Shown: positions 1 to 12,300 of the stretch, in pieces
Position numbering within the stretch: position 1 is the first letter of the stretch
Layout: every line of letters starts with the position of its first letter
Origin: Limnomonas spitsbergensis
Lineage: Eukaryota > Chlorophyta > Chlorophyceae > Chlamydomonadales
Reading direction: 5' to 3'
Length of the DNA stretch: 64,000 nt
Assembly: GCA_037349105.1 (NCBI GenBank)
Contig: JAYJMM010000034.1
Span: 1,488,001 to 1,552,000, forward strand
The notes under the pieces: model-generated
Told to the model about the DNA's origin: nothing
The model's database searches: none
The model's input: the letters and a program-made list of their open reading frames with translations, nothing else
Translations under genes and position numbers: made by a program

Positions 1-647
1 GCCATCCTGCACGCGTCAGGAAACAATGCATGGGTATTGCGTGGGGCAAGGCAAGATCATGCCAAGGCAACATGCAAGGCAACGCAATAGAAGGGCATGA
101 GAGAGTACTGCACGCGTCAGGAAACAATGGCAAGACGGGACAAGGCTGAAGTTGACACGACTCGGACCGGGTGGAAAGCTGTATTGAACCTACAAGCACA
201 TGTTATCTGGGACCATGTATAGACGGTGCCAAGGGGCAGATGAAACAAAAGAGAACAGTGTAAGGAGCGCATCGTAAACTCTTCTGGACGAGACACAGAC
301 GACTGAACAAAGCCAGGCCGGGCTCCACGGTCCATACCAAGGTACAACATATTGCACTGGGACTCCTGGGAGCATGATGCAATCCTTAGAGATATCCTGG
401 CAGAAGTCCAAACCGTACCACTAGCACGCAATTCGCCTCATCTACCTCCCATGTTTATCTTTTCGAAATTCAGCTACATGTCAGCTACACTCCAGCCTGC
501 GGCCGGAGGCCCTACGTGTGGCTAGCCATGCCGCTTGGGCCACCGCCCGCCGGCCAGTCCAGGTGAGGTCCCAACGGTGCCTTCAGCGGCTGCGGGGTGG
601 CCCTCCGATGGTATAGCCTCATAGCCAAACGACAGAGCACAGGTTAC
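1..647. other. Left edge: intron or downstream DNA of the galactosyltransferase-like gene, no exon recognised
   Basis: No exon could be assigned here. The gene at 648-3275 ends its last recognisable exon at 648 with a good donor, so this is expected to be intron with further exons to the left or off the window. A short tandem duplication is visible: the block starting GCACGCGTCAGGAAACAATG occurs near 10 and again near 111. Positions about 470-600 hold a copy of the MITE-like repeat described elsewhere, recognisable by AGCTACATGTCAGCTAC. Short open frames on the minus strand (117-431) match nothing I know. Confidence 0.5.
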
Positions 648-3275
648 CTTGCTTTTGAGGGTGGATGGGGCGGGTGGGTGGGCAAACAGCCCCGCCTTGA
701 TGTCCTTGGTGGTGGAGAGGTCCCAGGGAGGGCATTTGGACATGTCAAGGTTGTAGTGCCAGTGCTTGTCAAACTTGTAACCGTCGACTTCAAAAAAAAG
801 CCCGTAGTGCATGAGCTTGGGGACACCTTTGAGGGTGGATCAGGGGGGGGGTCAGCCAGCTGAAGGGCTATCTTAACCCTGAACCCTACAAAAAATCAAC
901 ATGCAGCGCACGAGCTTGGGGACGCCTTTGAGAGCGGGGCAGGGGGGGGAGGTCAGCCAGCTGAGGGCTGTCTTAACCCTGAAACCTATAAATTAGCATA
1001 CCGTATAGCACACGGGCTTGGGGACGCCTTAGGGTAGGACAGGGTTCAAAGATTTGTCTCAAATTCCCCTCTGGCCCACTCTCATATCATTAATTCTTTT
1101 AGTTTCATATCATTGATTCTTTTAGTTTCATGCCTATTGTATCTCAGGATCATAAGATTTCCATATTCACCTGTAGGCTCATAGGTAGGGTAGTGCATGA
1201 CCTGTGAGCATAACAGCACATTCCCACAAAGGTCAGTGAAGGCATCGAGTGAGAAACTTCAGAAATAAATGTCCACAACCTTTCTCACTGGGCGCTTCAT
1301 AACGGAGCACGTCAATAATACCAAACTCACGAGAGTGGTTTAAAAGGAAATCTTCAGCCTTAACAGCGCTACATGCATGTGTATTCCAACTCCACTCTGC
1401 ATCCACGCGAGTGATTTCGGAGAAAATATACAGCCCCCTTAGAACTGCACTACATACATGTCCATACTACATTACTATCTCACTGCACACCCACATACAT
1501 GTCCACACTCCCTCCCTCCACACCCACATGAGTGTCCCACTGATGCCAAACGTCAGACTTGGCGCAGGCAAACGAGTATCCGTACATCTCGCTGATCCAA
1601 GGTTTGCCGCCCTATAAACAGAAAGCAGTAGTAGACACGACATGAGTTCAATTCCCATCTTTTACAGGCGTCATGAAATCTCAGCGCTGACCACTGCATT
1701 GAAAATCTGACCAATACGTTGCAAATAAGTACCTGGCTCAAGCAATCATATGACCAAAGCAATGCAACATGGAGGGGGCTGCTCTTGCAGCTGTGCACCA
1801 GACTCTATTTTCATATGCACCAAAGCCACCAATCCACCTTCAGCAGGCCGCTGGGCGTCTACCTAGAGAGCGGATGGGGGGACCCAACCTTGATCAGCCT
1901 AAAAAGCCTTTGGCACAGGCTGCAGGGATCACTGCACCAGGCATTCCAGGCCATAGGCCGTGATGCAGCTGAACTGAACATGGAGCATCCTTAAACAAAA
2001 GTGCCATGTGCATGCTCACCTTCTCCACGTACTGGTCTCCACTCAAGCGCCAAGACTGCAATAAAGAGAACCAATGTTAGAAGAGTTACACTTCCAAGCA
2101 ATTGAAGCCCCCAAAGTCGGATAAGCTGAGAGCCAGCCCTGACTGACCCGGCATTCAAACGATGAGGAATCAATGATCACGTCGTCATCCAGTGCCCCGG
2201 TTATATATTGTGCATGCACTACCTATGCAGCTCATGTTACTTTCCCTGTTTATGCATCCAGCATGGAGCGCCTGGTCTGCCCTTGTCCAGCCTCACCTCT
2301 GGGTCTTCCCTAACATCCACCGTGACGGATAGCCAAAGCGGGGCTACCTTGGAGAGATCATCTCGATGCATGAAAGTGTAGCCTCCCACCTGGCGGATGC
2401 ACATGAGTACTTTCAGCTTATCCACACCAGCTAGTTTTGCAGCTCCTGTCTCTCAAGCTCAAAACTACGGTGTTTGGCAGGAATGAAGCTCACCATGTCG
2501 CAATGCCGATCCATTGGCCCTGCCAGAGTATCATGTCGGAGTTCTATTTCTGGAATGTGCCTGGTTGCCAGGTCGTTTGTGCAGCCGATCATGTAGGTGT
2601 AGTCCGCACTAATGGCTTTCCCTGTGCCAAACCAGTTACAAGTCCGTGTCATTCGGGATCCTGTGCACATTGGTGTTTGCAAAATGAATGTGTGCACCTC
2701 GGGTCATGTTGTAGATGTCGGGCCTGAAGGGATGTCGCAGCTGCATGTCCGAATCAATCACCAGCATGTAGTCCGCCATGGGCTGACCTTTGGTCATGAA
2801 GTCGAGCACGGCCCTGAGATGAGTCAGGACGGTGAGTGCTCCTGTCCTCAAGGGCAGCAGGTCGACTGTAGATGTCTAAGGACCTACCCAGGCTTGTTGA
2901 ATGCAGCGTAGTGGTCCTTAGTCTTCTCGTTGTAGGCAAATGACGGTGCCACATGGGAAGGCATCAAATCCAGCATGTCGTGGTTGTAGGCTGCCTTTTC
3001 CTCGTCCGTGCAGCACATGACCCTTGTCATGTGGCCTTTCTGCCCACTATTCCTGAAGCTGAAATCCATCCCCACAGCCTGCCTGTTGTGATGACATGAC
3101 AGATGTCCTGTCACAATTTTCCACTTCCAAGATCTGCAGACGCTATCACTCACCAATCGCTATACTTCGTGCAGTCGGTCAGATACAGAATATGCACAGG
3201 GTCCTTGGCATCGACGGAGACTAGGGAGGCCAAAAACACTAGTAACAGAGACCCCAGCGCCCGAGGAAAGCACAT
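648..3275 (-). CDS. Peptidyl-serine alpha-galactosyltransferase-like protein (3' partial)
   Basis: Probable secretory-pathway glycosyltransferase of the SGT1/SERGT and hydroxyproline-arabinosyltransferase group, which adds sugar to Ser/Hyp of cell-wall glycoproteins such as extensins. Nine exons read in phase: 3275-3154, 3082-2888, 2813-2698, 2621-2494, 2389-2297, 2055-2020, 1611-1528, 1201-1171 and 826-648, giving 328 residues. The first 25 residues are a hydrophobic signal peptide, then HILYLTDCTKYSDWQ. Family landmarks in order are TRVMCC, FNKPGAVLDF, MLVIDSDMQLRHPF (the DxD-like metal site), DYTYMIG, LAGP, GGYTFMHRDDLSKVAPLW, WISEMYGYSFACAKSDVWH, PKLMHYGL, FDKHWHYNLDMSKCPPWDL and GLFAHPPAPS. 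The frame is open to a donor at 648, so C-terminal exons are missing. Whether it is a galactosyl- or arabinosyltransferase is inferred from similarity; SGT1-like is my preference. Confidence 0.82.
826..1045 (-). repeat. Tandem decayed copies of the exon start at 826
   Basis: The real acceptor and exon start (reverse strand AAAG|GTGTCCCCAAGCTC) lies at 826. Two further copies, CAAAGGCGTCCCCAAGCTC near 932 and AAGGCGTCCCCAAGCCCG near 1031, follow at about 105-bp spacing. Each carries the same flank (GTCAGCCAGCTGA and TTAACCCTGAA on the plus strand). The upstream copies no longer encode the conserved HYGL motif, so they are dead duplicates of an exon boundary. Confidence 0.75.
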
Positions 3276-3583
3276 GGCTACTGGAGTGCGGCAATGGCAA
3301 TTATAATATTTAGTTCATTCAAATTCATCTCATACTGGCCGCTGATAGCCTGCGGTTTTAATGAAATTTAGTTCGTTACCTTGATTCCGGAGCGCGTACG
3401 GGCTCTTGTTTATGTTTGCTCTCCATGCCGACTCTATCTTTTTCGTTTGATATCAGCAGGTTAAATTCTGCCTACCGGTTTTTGACCCGGTTTGGTCCTG
3501 CAGGTGAGACGCTCGCCGCCGCTGCAATTGAACTTGGGCCCTGTCGTGACATTGTTGTCTTCTTTCGCAGCTTTCAACTAAAA
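3276..3583. promoter_or_regulatory. Bidirectional promoter interval, galactosyltransferase-like gene / P0
   Basis: The two start codons face away from each other with 308 bp between them. On the P0 side, the 5' leader contains an intron (donor after CCTGCAG at 3503, acceptor TTTCGCAG at 3570), a common arrangement in ribosomal-protein genes. No TATA box was identified with confidence. Shared control is inferred from spacing only. Confidence 0.5.
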
Positions 3584-5279
3584 ATGCCTGGTGCCGCTAA
3601 GATTCAGCAGAAGGAGGCGGTGAGTCATCCACCGCTGAAATAGTAGACGGCGCAAGGTGACGAACGATCTGATCCCTCGCTCTTTCTCTATTTCAGTACC
3701 ACGCCAAGGTATGCTACCTTCTGGAGAAGTATGACAAGGCCTTCATCTGCCACGCCGACAATGTCGGCTCGATGCAGTTCCAGAACATCCGCAAGGTAAA
3801 TCCATTTGCTTACATTGCGACGCTAAGATCGAGTCTGCCTATTTGATTTTTCTACTACCCGAACAGCTTCCATCGACTGCCTGGTTTGCTCGGGTCGTGA
3901 TGGTTTTAGCATGGTGCCTGCAGCCCATGTGTCCCCTCATCTGCTTGTCGTGTCTGCTGAAAAATATCCACTGTGCATGTGGACGCAGGGTCTGCGCCCG
4001 GACAGCGTCATCCTCATGGGAAAGAACACCATGATGAAGAGGTCCATCCGCCTGTTCTGCGAGACCAGCGGCAGCGACAAGTGGTCGTGCCTGCTGGAGC
4101 AGCTGGTTGGAAACGTCGGCATTGTGTTCACCATCGCTGACCTGAACGATGTGAAGGCTGAGATCAACAAGTACAAGGTTGGAGCCCCCGCCCGCGTTGG
4201 CGTGGTTGCCCCCAACGACGTCAGCATCCCCGCTGGCACCACCGGCATGGACCCTTCTCAGACTTCGTTCTTCCAGGTGGGAATCACGCCCTACCTGAGC
4301 ATTGTTCACACCACTCTGCTGTGCAGAACTGTTCATGCGAGGACTATGCTCTGTTGATCACACCATCCTGCAGCAGGCCACCCAGAAGGCCACCCATGCA
4401 AGGACTAAGCTCTGTTGATCACATCATCCTGCAGCAGCCCCCACCCCTTTGTATTCCATGCCACTATTCACTGCCAACAGTTCTCCTGATTTTGGCCCTT
4501 CACTTGACACTTGTCCAAGACTACAGTATTGTTCACTTGGGTCTGCTGGACGGGGAACTGATCATGTGAGCTCTGTTGCGCAGGCCCTGGGTATCGCCAC
4601 CAAGATTAACAAGGGAACCATTGAGATTGTCAGCGACGTGCACCTGATCAAGCCTGGTGACAAGGTTGGACCCTCCCAGGCCACCCTCCTGGCCAAGCTT
4701 GGAATCAAGCCTTTCAAGTACGGACTTGAGCTCATCAAGGTAAACAGCAGCTTACGAATTCCAGTGCTATCTGTCCTCGTTGTTTGCATCTCAAGGATGG
4801 CCTTATATCAGCACTGGCATCAAACATGACCAGAAATAAATGTCTGATATCCCGTGGCATCCCCTGGCATCAAACATGACCAGAAATCAATGTTTGGTAT
4901 CCCCGCTGTGCAGGTCATTGAGGGCGGCTGCATCTTCGATTGTGCCATCCTTGACATCACTGACGATGACATGCTGGCCTCCATCGCCGCTGGTATCGCC
5001 AACGTCGCGGCTCTGTCCCTGGCCCTCAACTACCCCACCCTGGCCTCCATCCCCCACTCCGTCATCAACGGATACAAAAACGTGCTCGCTGTTGCCCTGG
5101 GCACGGAGTACTCGTTCCCGGGTGCAGAGAAGGTCAAGGCCATCCTGGCCAACCCTGGCGCTTTCGCGGCGGCTGCTGCCCCTGCCGCTGGTGCTGCCGC
5201 CGCTGCGGCCCCTGCTGCCAAGAAGGAGGAGGTCAAGGAGGAGTCTGAGGAGGAGATGGGATTCTCTCTGTTCGATTAA
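3584..5279 (+). CDS. RPLP0: 60S acidic ribosomal protein P0 (uL10)
   Basis: Cytosolic large-subunit stalk base that binds rRNA at the GTPase centre and carries P1/P2 dimers to recruit elongation factors. Five exons in phase: 3584-3619, 3697-3795, 3989-4276, 4584-4739 and 4914-5279, for 314 residues, close to the usual 310-320. The start [14 protein letters not shown] matches the conserved P0 N-terminus. Further matches are YADNVGS-type [51 protein letters not shown], and [13 protein letters not shown] before an Ala-rich hinge. The acidic C-terminus EEMGFSLFD is the diagnostic P-protein tail bound by translational GTPases. Introns 3 and 4 contain short internal duplications (a CTCTGTTGATCACA block near 4350 and 4410; GGCATCAAACATGACCAGAA near 4813 and 4867). 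A constitutively and strongly expressed gene is expected from family knowledge. Confidence 0.97.
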
Positions 5280-5365
5280 ATTTGAAGGCCTTTATCCCTG
5301 GTCACCATGAGATTCTACCAAAACTGTTCAAGGACATGATGATGAGGCGAATGGCGTTGCAGTGA

Positions 5366-5370
5366 TGTAA
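5366..5370 (+). promoter_or_regulatory. TGTAA polyadenylation signal of P0
   Basis: TGTAA lies 87 bases after the P0 stop. This pentamer is the main poly(A) signal in chlorophycean algae. A second TGTAA occurs near 5567, so the exact site used is uncertain. Confidence 0.5.
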
Positions 5371-6348
5371 TGGAAACTGTGTCAATGCTGGACCCTTCTT
5401 GTCTGGTAACGGCCTGCGATTTCAGCTGTCTGCAACATTTCTCTGCCCGAATTCTACACCAAATGACATAAATCTTGGCAGGATATTGCTAACTCACGAA
5501 TCCACCACTGACGTAACACCTGGGCCCCCCGGCGGCTTAGCCCTCTTCAGCATCGGTGCAATCAGTGTAATGTTGCAAACCTGGGACAACTTCCCTCAAA
5601 CGTGTGTGAAAACTGCATATCAGCAAGCTTAGTAAATTTTCTTCCTCTACCAGTAGTTTCCTCGTAACCTGGCAGTTGGACGCCGATATGGCCGGAGATG
5701 TTCTGAGCAGGGCCTGGGGTGTTGAAGATACATGATCAGAGGACTAGGACAGTGTGCAAAACATATTGCCTCCCCCTGGACAAGCAACCATCCAATTCTT
5801 AATTCTTTCCTGCGGAATGTCAATGACGCTACACCTCTGGGCCCTGCTCAAAAAAGGTTTGGCCGCGTGGGCGCCTAAGTAAAAGGGGCCGAAAAAAGGA
5901 ATAGGGGTAAAATATTGAAGGGGCAGACAAAAGGCTGGAAAGGAAAGGCAAAGCATGTTCCAGCCTCTGAGAACGTCTACGCCTCAACGATTTCTACCAA
6001 GTCTATCCCTTCCTGCGGAATGTACCCCCTGGTAGGGAGGAATATCTTTCTTTTGCAGTCCAGGGTTTTAAGGTAACCAGTGCTTCAGTGCGGTACTAGC
6101 ATGTATTTATCTTTCACATTTACACACACATTTGGAACGGTTCCTTCTGCCTCAGCTGTTCAATTTTGGTAACTGCTCTTGCCGAGGCTCTTGCCTCTGA
6201 TCCGAGGAAGATCTGATCCACCCAGCCGGCTGAATGGTGCCGAAACCACGGGCGAAATGCAGTCGGCTTGAACTGGCTGCGGTATTCTAACTCACTGCAC
6301 ATAAGTGGCCGGTCTAGTTCTCGATCGAAGCGTTTGTTCATCTGGGCC
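5371..6348. other. Intergenic region between P0 and transportin with a short dispersed repeat
   Basis: No gene recognised. Around 5820-5860 is a minus-oriented copy of the motif containing TTTTGAGCAGGGCC followed by AGAGGTGTARCGTCATTGA, seen also near 13600, 13720, 21475, 44250 and 46830. TTCCTGCGGAATGT appears twice, at about 5808 and 6009, which suggests a small duplication. The transportin promoter presumably occupies the last few hundred bases. Confidence 0.5.
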
Positions 6349-9300
6349 ATGGCTTGGGAGCCGCAGCAGGGTGGCTTGGAGCAGCTCGCCAGCCTTCTCA
6401 GCGATTTTCAAAAGCCCGGGAGCAATCAGTCACAGGTGCAAACAGCACGCGATAATCTGCGATACGTAAAATCGAAATCGAATTCATTATGTCCATACGC
6501 AGATCCTGCAGCAGCTAGATCAGTATAAGACCGTGACGGACTTCAACAATTACCTGGCCTACATTTTTGCTCGTGGAGAACAACTCGCAGTTGAGGTGCG
6601 CTTGACCCAGCAGTTAGTCTCTCAGAAGACTCGCATAAATCGCCCTCGCTCATGCCGACCTAGGTGCGCCAAGGTGCCGGATTACTCCTGAAAAACAACT
6701 TGAAGCTACAATATGCTGGACTGCCCGAAGAATTCCAGGTTTACATCAAGGTAAGAATGTGCACTTCATGCATCCAGCATGCCATGCATGAAGACCTTCC
6801 CGAGCAAGACAGCATGACAGCATGACACACCCGTCCCCATGAAATGCACAGGACCTGCTTCTGCTCCTGCTGGTGCACCCAGCACGTCCTTTGCGTCAAA
6901 CTGCTGGGTCCATTGCCTCGGTGGTGGTAGGAGCAGGAGGTCTCGAGTCTTGGCCGCAGCTGGTGGTGGGCATCACCACATGCATGCAGTCTGGAAACGA
7001 GACCTCATGTGATGGAGGCATCAGCACTCTCTATAAGGTACGCTGCAGTGGTTATCTTGGAGAGCCAGACCACTTGTGGGAGGACACCAGGCAGCCAAAA
7101 GCGGGCCAATTGGGACCAAACTTCGGCTTGGCCTGCAGCCGCTGGTCGAAGCAGCGGGGTTTGCTACACTGCCTCCTCATGGCAGTATGCCGTGATGTAG
7201 CTGACATGTAGCTTAAGCACCCATACACAAGCACTGGTGTGCTGTGCTGCAATTTCAGATTTAGTTGAACACCCCTCATGGAACCAACTCATGGCCTCCT
7301 TTATGACTGCAGATAATTGAGGACCATCCTGGCCAGCTGGAGGCCCGGCTGTCAGGTGTCCCCCCAAGTGCCGATGGTCATCAGCCCACCACCAGCAGCC
7401 TGGTCGTGTCCATCTTGATCAAGCTGATGCCGTCGGCTGTGGTGGATATTCGGTGCAAGGCCGTCGCGTGCCTCAACTTGCTGGCCAGGGAAATGCCGGT
7501 GGCTCTGTTGGACCAGCTAGAAACGTGAGAGGAAGCCCGGGGCTTTGGGCTGCATCCTGCAGACGTTCCTCGTGATGGGCATTGGTCCCGTTCGGCATGA
7601 AATTGGAGGGGCAGATATGTTAAATCACGCCATTGTCTTGGCCGCTTATCACTTTCCCTCGCAAACTTTGCTCACCCGCAGATACTTGCAAGGCCTGTTT
7701 GCACTGGCTATGGATGTCTCGCATGGCGTTCGCCGAGAAGTATGCGTGGGGCTGGTGCAGCTGCTGTCCATTCAGCCTGATCGGCTGGCTCCGTACCTGT
7801 ATCAGGTCGTAGAGTACATGCTGGCGTCCAATGAACATTCTGACCAGGACGTTGCACTGGAGAGCTGCGAATTCTGGGCGTGCTTCTGCGATGCAGAGCT
7901 TGACCCGGAGCTGCTGCGGCCGTTCCTCCCACGTCTCATCCCCATGCTGATGAAGAACATGGTATGTTTGTGGCTGTGTGCTTGTGGGGAGGGCATGGGA
8001 TGGAATGAGGAATTTAAAATAGAAAGCTGAATCATGGGTATGCGTACCGTATGAAGACTTTGGTGTCCAGTGTTTCTTTTTAGCACAGGACACCATATAG
8101 TGTGTGCCCTATCACCTTCAGGGGGGCGACCATCTGCCACCACCTGGCCTATGGGTGCCCAACCATGACCGGCCTATCGCCGGGGACCTCAGCGGCAGAG
8201 CTTGCTGCTCCAGGACCCTTTTGCCTTAAGCTGTGATGTAGCTTAATTGTGGATGATGACTTCCTGTTCAAACAGACCAAAGGTTGACTTCCCGACCGCG
8301 GCAGGTGTTTGACGAGTATGACGAGGATGTGCAGGACGCGGAGGCAGCAGAAGCTGACCCGAGTAAGCAGGACAAGGATTCGGAACTCAAGCCCTTCATG
8401 GCTAAGGAGAGGTGAGCCTAGGGCTTGTCCAGGGCTTGTCTGTTAGGAAGTAGTTAATGGCCTGGATATCAGAACAGGTACTCCAAATTGAAGCCCTTCA
8501 TGGGTCAGGAGGGGTGAGCCTTGTGTCCAGGACCAGTCTGCTTGGAAAGGATTGACAACCTGGGCAAGCATGACAGGGTCTCCAAGGTGAAGCACTTCTT
8601 GGATAAGGAGAGAGGTGCCTTACTGTCAGTGGGGAGGGGAATGCTGCAATCGACCGCTGACTGTCTCTGTCTTTTCTTGTACCTTGTATTTGGTGGTTCC
8701 AGCCTCCCTTGTTTGGGATGCCTCAGCTACAATTCAGCACCATCGCGACCAATGGTAGGAGGGCTTGGTGAAGCAATTGCTTTGTGTTTGACCACCAAAT
8801 GAGAAGGCCAAGGTTTGATCCGCATCGTCGTTGGTGGCCGCCCAGCGCTCCCCCCTATAGGTGGTCTGGTACGCTGTTTAATAAACACTGGTGACAGTCA
8901 GTGCTCTGACGAGTAACCCTCCTGTTCAGCACCCACCCACCCACCCACCCACCCGCCTCCCCGCTGCCTGTCCAGGGACCATGGGGATCTTGCCGGCGGT
9001 GACGATGGCGGCGAGGACGATAGCGATGAGAGTGTGTCGCGCTGGAACCTGCGGCGCAGCAGTGCTGCGGGGCTGGACCGCCTGTCGATGGTGTTCGGTG
9101 ATGATCTGCTGCCCATCCTGCTGCCCATTGTGGAGCAGAGGCTGCAGGTAAACACGGGCACAAGAGGATCGGCCGCATTTACAGCAGGGCTGGAAAATCC
9201 TATTGCGTCGCGGTATGGTGGAGGAACACAATGCTGTACCATGCTACTTCAATTAGCACCTCAAAATAGCTTCTTGAAGATCTTGTCCCCTCGAGGATTT

Positions 9301-12300
9301 TGGCATTTTATATTCACCTTCATTTTCAGATTTCTCCAACACCAGGAGCTTGGCAGTTTATACACGTTAATTTAAAACTTCCTCCTCTTCCAACTCTCCC
9401 TGCACCTCCGGTGGCGCTGCCTGGCCCTATTGAAAAAGGCCGTTGGGTGGATGCCTTGACACTGAAACAACGAACCTTCATGGGCGAAAAGTCGTGAACT
9501 CCTGACTTCCCCCCTCTATGAGCTCCCCCCCCTCCCTGACCTCCCCTCCCCTGACCTCCCCCCCCCCTCATCTCCCTCCCTCCCTGACCTCCTCCCCCCC
9601 CCTGACCTCTCCTGTTGCATGCCATAGGATCCAGACTGGCGCGCCCGGGAGTCCGCCATCCTCGCTCTGGGTGCTGTTGCTGAAGGCTGTCACCTGGGCC
9701 TGCTGCCGTACCTCGGCGGCATGCTGTCCATGATGCTGCCCATGCTGCTGGACCCTCGGCCGATGGTCCGCATCATCACGTGCTGGTCAATTTCGCGCTA
9801 CAGCCACTGGCTCCTAGAGGGTGAGGCCCGGGAACAGGCGGTATCAGAGAAATTCGTTGTAAATGGTTAATCTCTAAACGCAAAAAACAAGCTGGTTTTT
9901 CAGTGACAGTTGAGTGGTCCTTTTGGTCTTCTCCAGGTGACTTTTTTGTGTGCATCATAAACGCACCCAGGCGGTTTCCAGTGGAGTCCGTATCGCGGCC
10001 AGAGTAATGTTTAGCTTTCCAGTGGAATCCGTATCGTGGCCACATGTTACCGTATTGTGGCCAGAGCAATGGTTAGCTGCACTTCTGCTGTATCACGGAC
10101 CTGGTGCAGCAAGCCCTGCTGCCCAGGCCACGGCTGTAGGCTGTTCAAAGCTTTTTGACCCAATGGGCCCAGTGGCGAGCCGAAAGGGTCGGGCGAGCAC
10201 TTCATGTACATTGATCATGGTGCATCATGCCTAGGCTGTTTCGACTCACAGAGAGCTGCCCTTTTGACGGCAGGTGCAGCAGCTGGGGCCTCGCCAGCAG
10301 TAGGTCCGTCTGGCGTCCCCGTTGCCACCGCGGCGCTCCCAAGCGTCGTGCAGGGCCTGCTGAGATGCGTTGCGGACCGTAACAAGTTTGTGCAGCAGTC
10401 GGCGTGCAGCGGCATCGCGAGCCTGGCGGAGCAGAGTATGAATGACGATAAAACGCCCCTGCTCCACCCCTACCTCAAGGTCAGTGCCTGTGCTTATTTC
10501 AGGGTGCTTTGGCTGCACGTCAGCTACAGTACAGCCTATGGCCATGGGGGGGGCTATTGCAGAAAGCCCTGCTGCTTAGCTCACCGGCCGCAGGCTGGTC
10601 TACATTTGGGCCCGTATTGGCCCACAGCAGGGTAGTCACAGCCGATCGGCGGCCGACCAGAACGGCAAAAGAAAATGGCCGATCGCCCCGCCAGGGGCGA
10701 GTCGGCCATGGCCGAAAGAAAAAAAGGGGGGGGTCGGCCGAAGGCAGGCCGCAGCCGAAGGCTGCAGAAGGGGGGTTCGGCCGAGCAGAAATTTAGGGTC
10801 TGTAACTACCCTGGCCCACAGGTGGCCACTGGCCACTGGCCACCCAGCGGCCCCACACAGGTGGTTTGGCGACTGGCGCACACTAAAACAAACACTGGTC
10901 AGATCAACCTGCTGCTTAATGGACCACACACATTTGCAGTGCTTCATGCTGTTGATGTGGCCGTTTTATACTAGGGACTTCGATGTAGCCTGCACTACTT
11001 GTTCTTATGTAACCCTTCTTCAAAGGTATGTCCCAGTTCCATGTGTCATCAGCTCAGACAGGATTCCATGTTTGCCAATATTTTGTCTTTTTTTTATCAC
11101 AATGTCCATGTTTGCCACCCTGATCATTATTTTGTCATGTTGTCCATGTTTGCCACCCTGATGGTCACCGCGTTAAGTGCTCTGAACCTAGACATTGCTT
11201 TTTGTGACGTGGATCTTGACCATGCCTCGTATGTCTCGTCTCCCCTCATCAGCCTATCCTGGAGGCTCTAGGTTTTGCCTCGACACGCTTCTCCCGGCGC
11301 AACATGAGGCTGCTATTCGATGTGCTCAACACGCTCTCTGAGGCCCTGGGGCGCGCAATAGCTTCGCCAGAACTCGTACCGCTTTACTTCACTCCCCTCT
11401 TCCAGCGATTCCAGGCCTACGATCTTAACGTAAGATGCCGGCTGATGGCTTGCGTTGTCCAGAAGTTGCTGCAGCAAGCCACTGAATGCCTACACCTGCT
11501 TGGTATTCATTGCGTTTTCAGGCAGATGAGCTGTCCTCTTTTCCGCCAGTGAGGGTCTAGGGTAGAAGCTGACGCTAATCCCTGAAGTGGACTGGCTGTA
11601 ATCGTCTGCTGTGCGTTCATCATGCAGGATAAAGACTTGCTGCCTCTGATGGACTGCTTCACGACCCTGGTGCCGATGCTGGGCAAGGCTGCCCAGCCCT
11701 ACGCAGCGCCTATTTTTGATCGATGCATGAAGCTGGCCATGCTGCAGATGGAACTGCGACAGGCTGCAGCTGCGCAGCAACAGCAACAGCAACATTCCGG
11801 GGTTGGACGGAGACCAGAGTTTGATAAGGACACCCTGATCTGCGCCCTAGATCTGGTGGGCTCCTTGCCCCGTGGGGTATGGGGTTCTCATTCAAGGCGA
11901 CTGTCAGACTGGAGATATCCAAAGCTGCTTTCAAGGCCGATGTGTGCCAAAATGTGCATGGGACCTAAGACGGCATATCTTATGAATGAGCAGGGCATTT
12001 TGACGCTTTATAAATAGCTCGGGCACGTCCTGAAAATTTGAATTATGACAGGTTGCTAACTTGCAATTATGTTCTCCCTTCTTGCCCCTTGAAGCTGAGT
12101 GGCCTTGCCGAGGCACTGGGATCTTTTATGGGGGCCCTGGTGGCACCCAGCCCAATCGCTGCGCTCATATGTCAGTGCTGCCGGGACGAGCTCCCCTCGA
12201 TTCGGCAAAGCGCCTTTGCCCTGGTGGGTGACCTCGCCAAGGCTAGCCCGGAAACGATGCAAGCTGTGGCAGGCGACATCGTGGCAACCGGGCTTCAGAT

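Noticed and set aside
117..431. Minus-strand frame of 104 codons as a further exon of the galactosyltransferase-like gene
   Set aside because: It contains none of the expected downstream family motifs and no convincing acceptor in the required phase.
2437..2911. Plus-strand frames over the galactosyltransferase-like exons
   Set aside because: Antisense shadows of the conserved minus-strand exons.
10675..10974. Plus-strand frame of 99 codons rich in Arg and Gly
   Set aside because: Made of GGCCGA-type words inside a transportin intron; no similarity seen.
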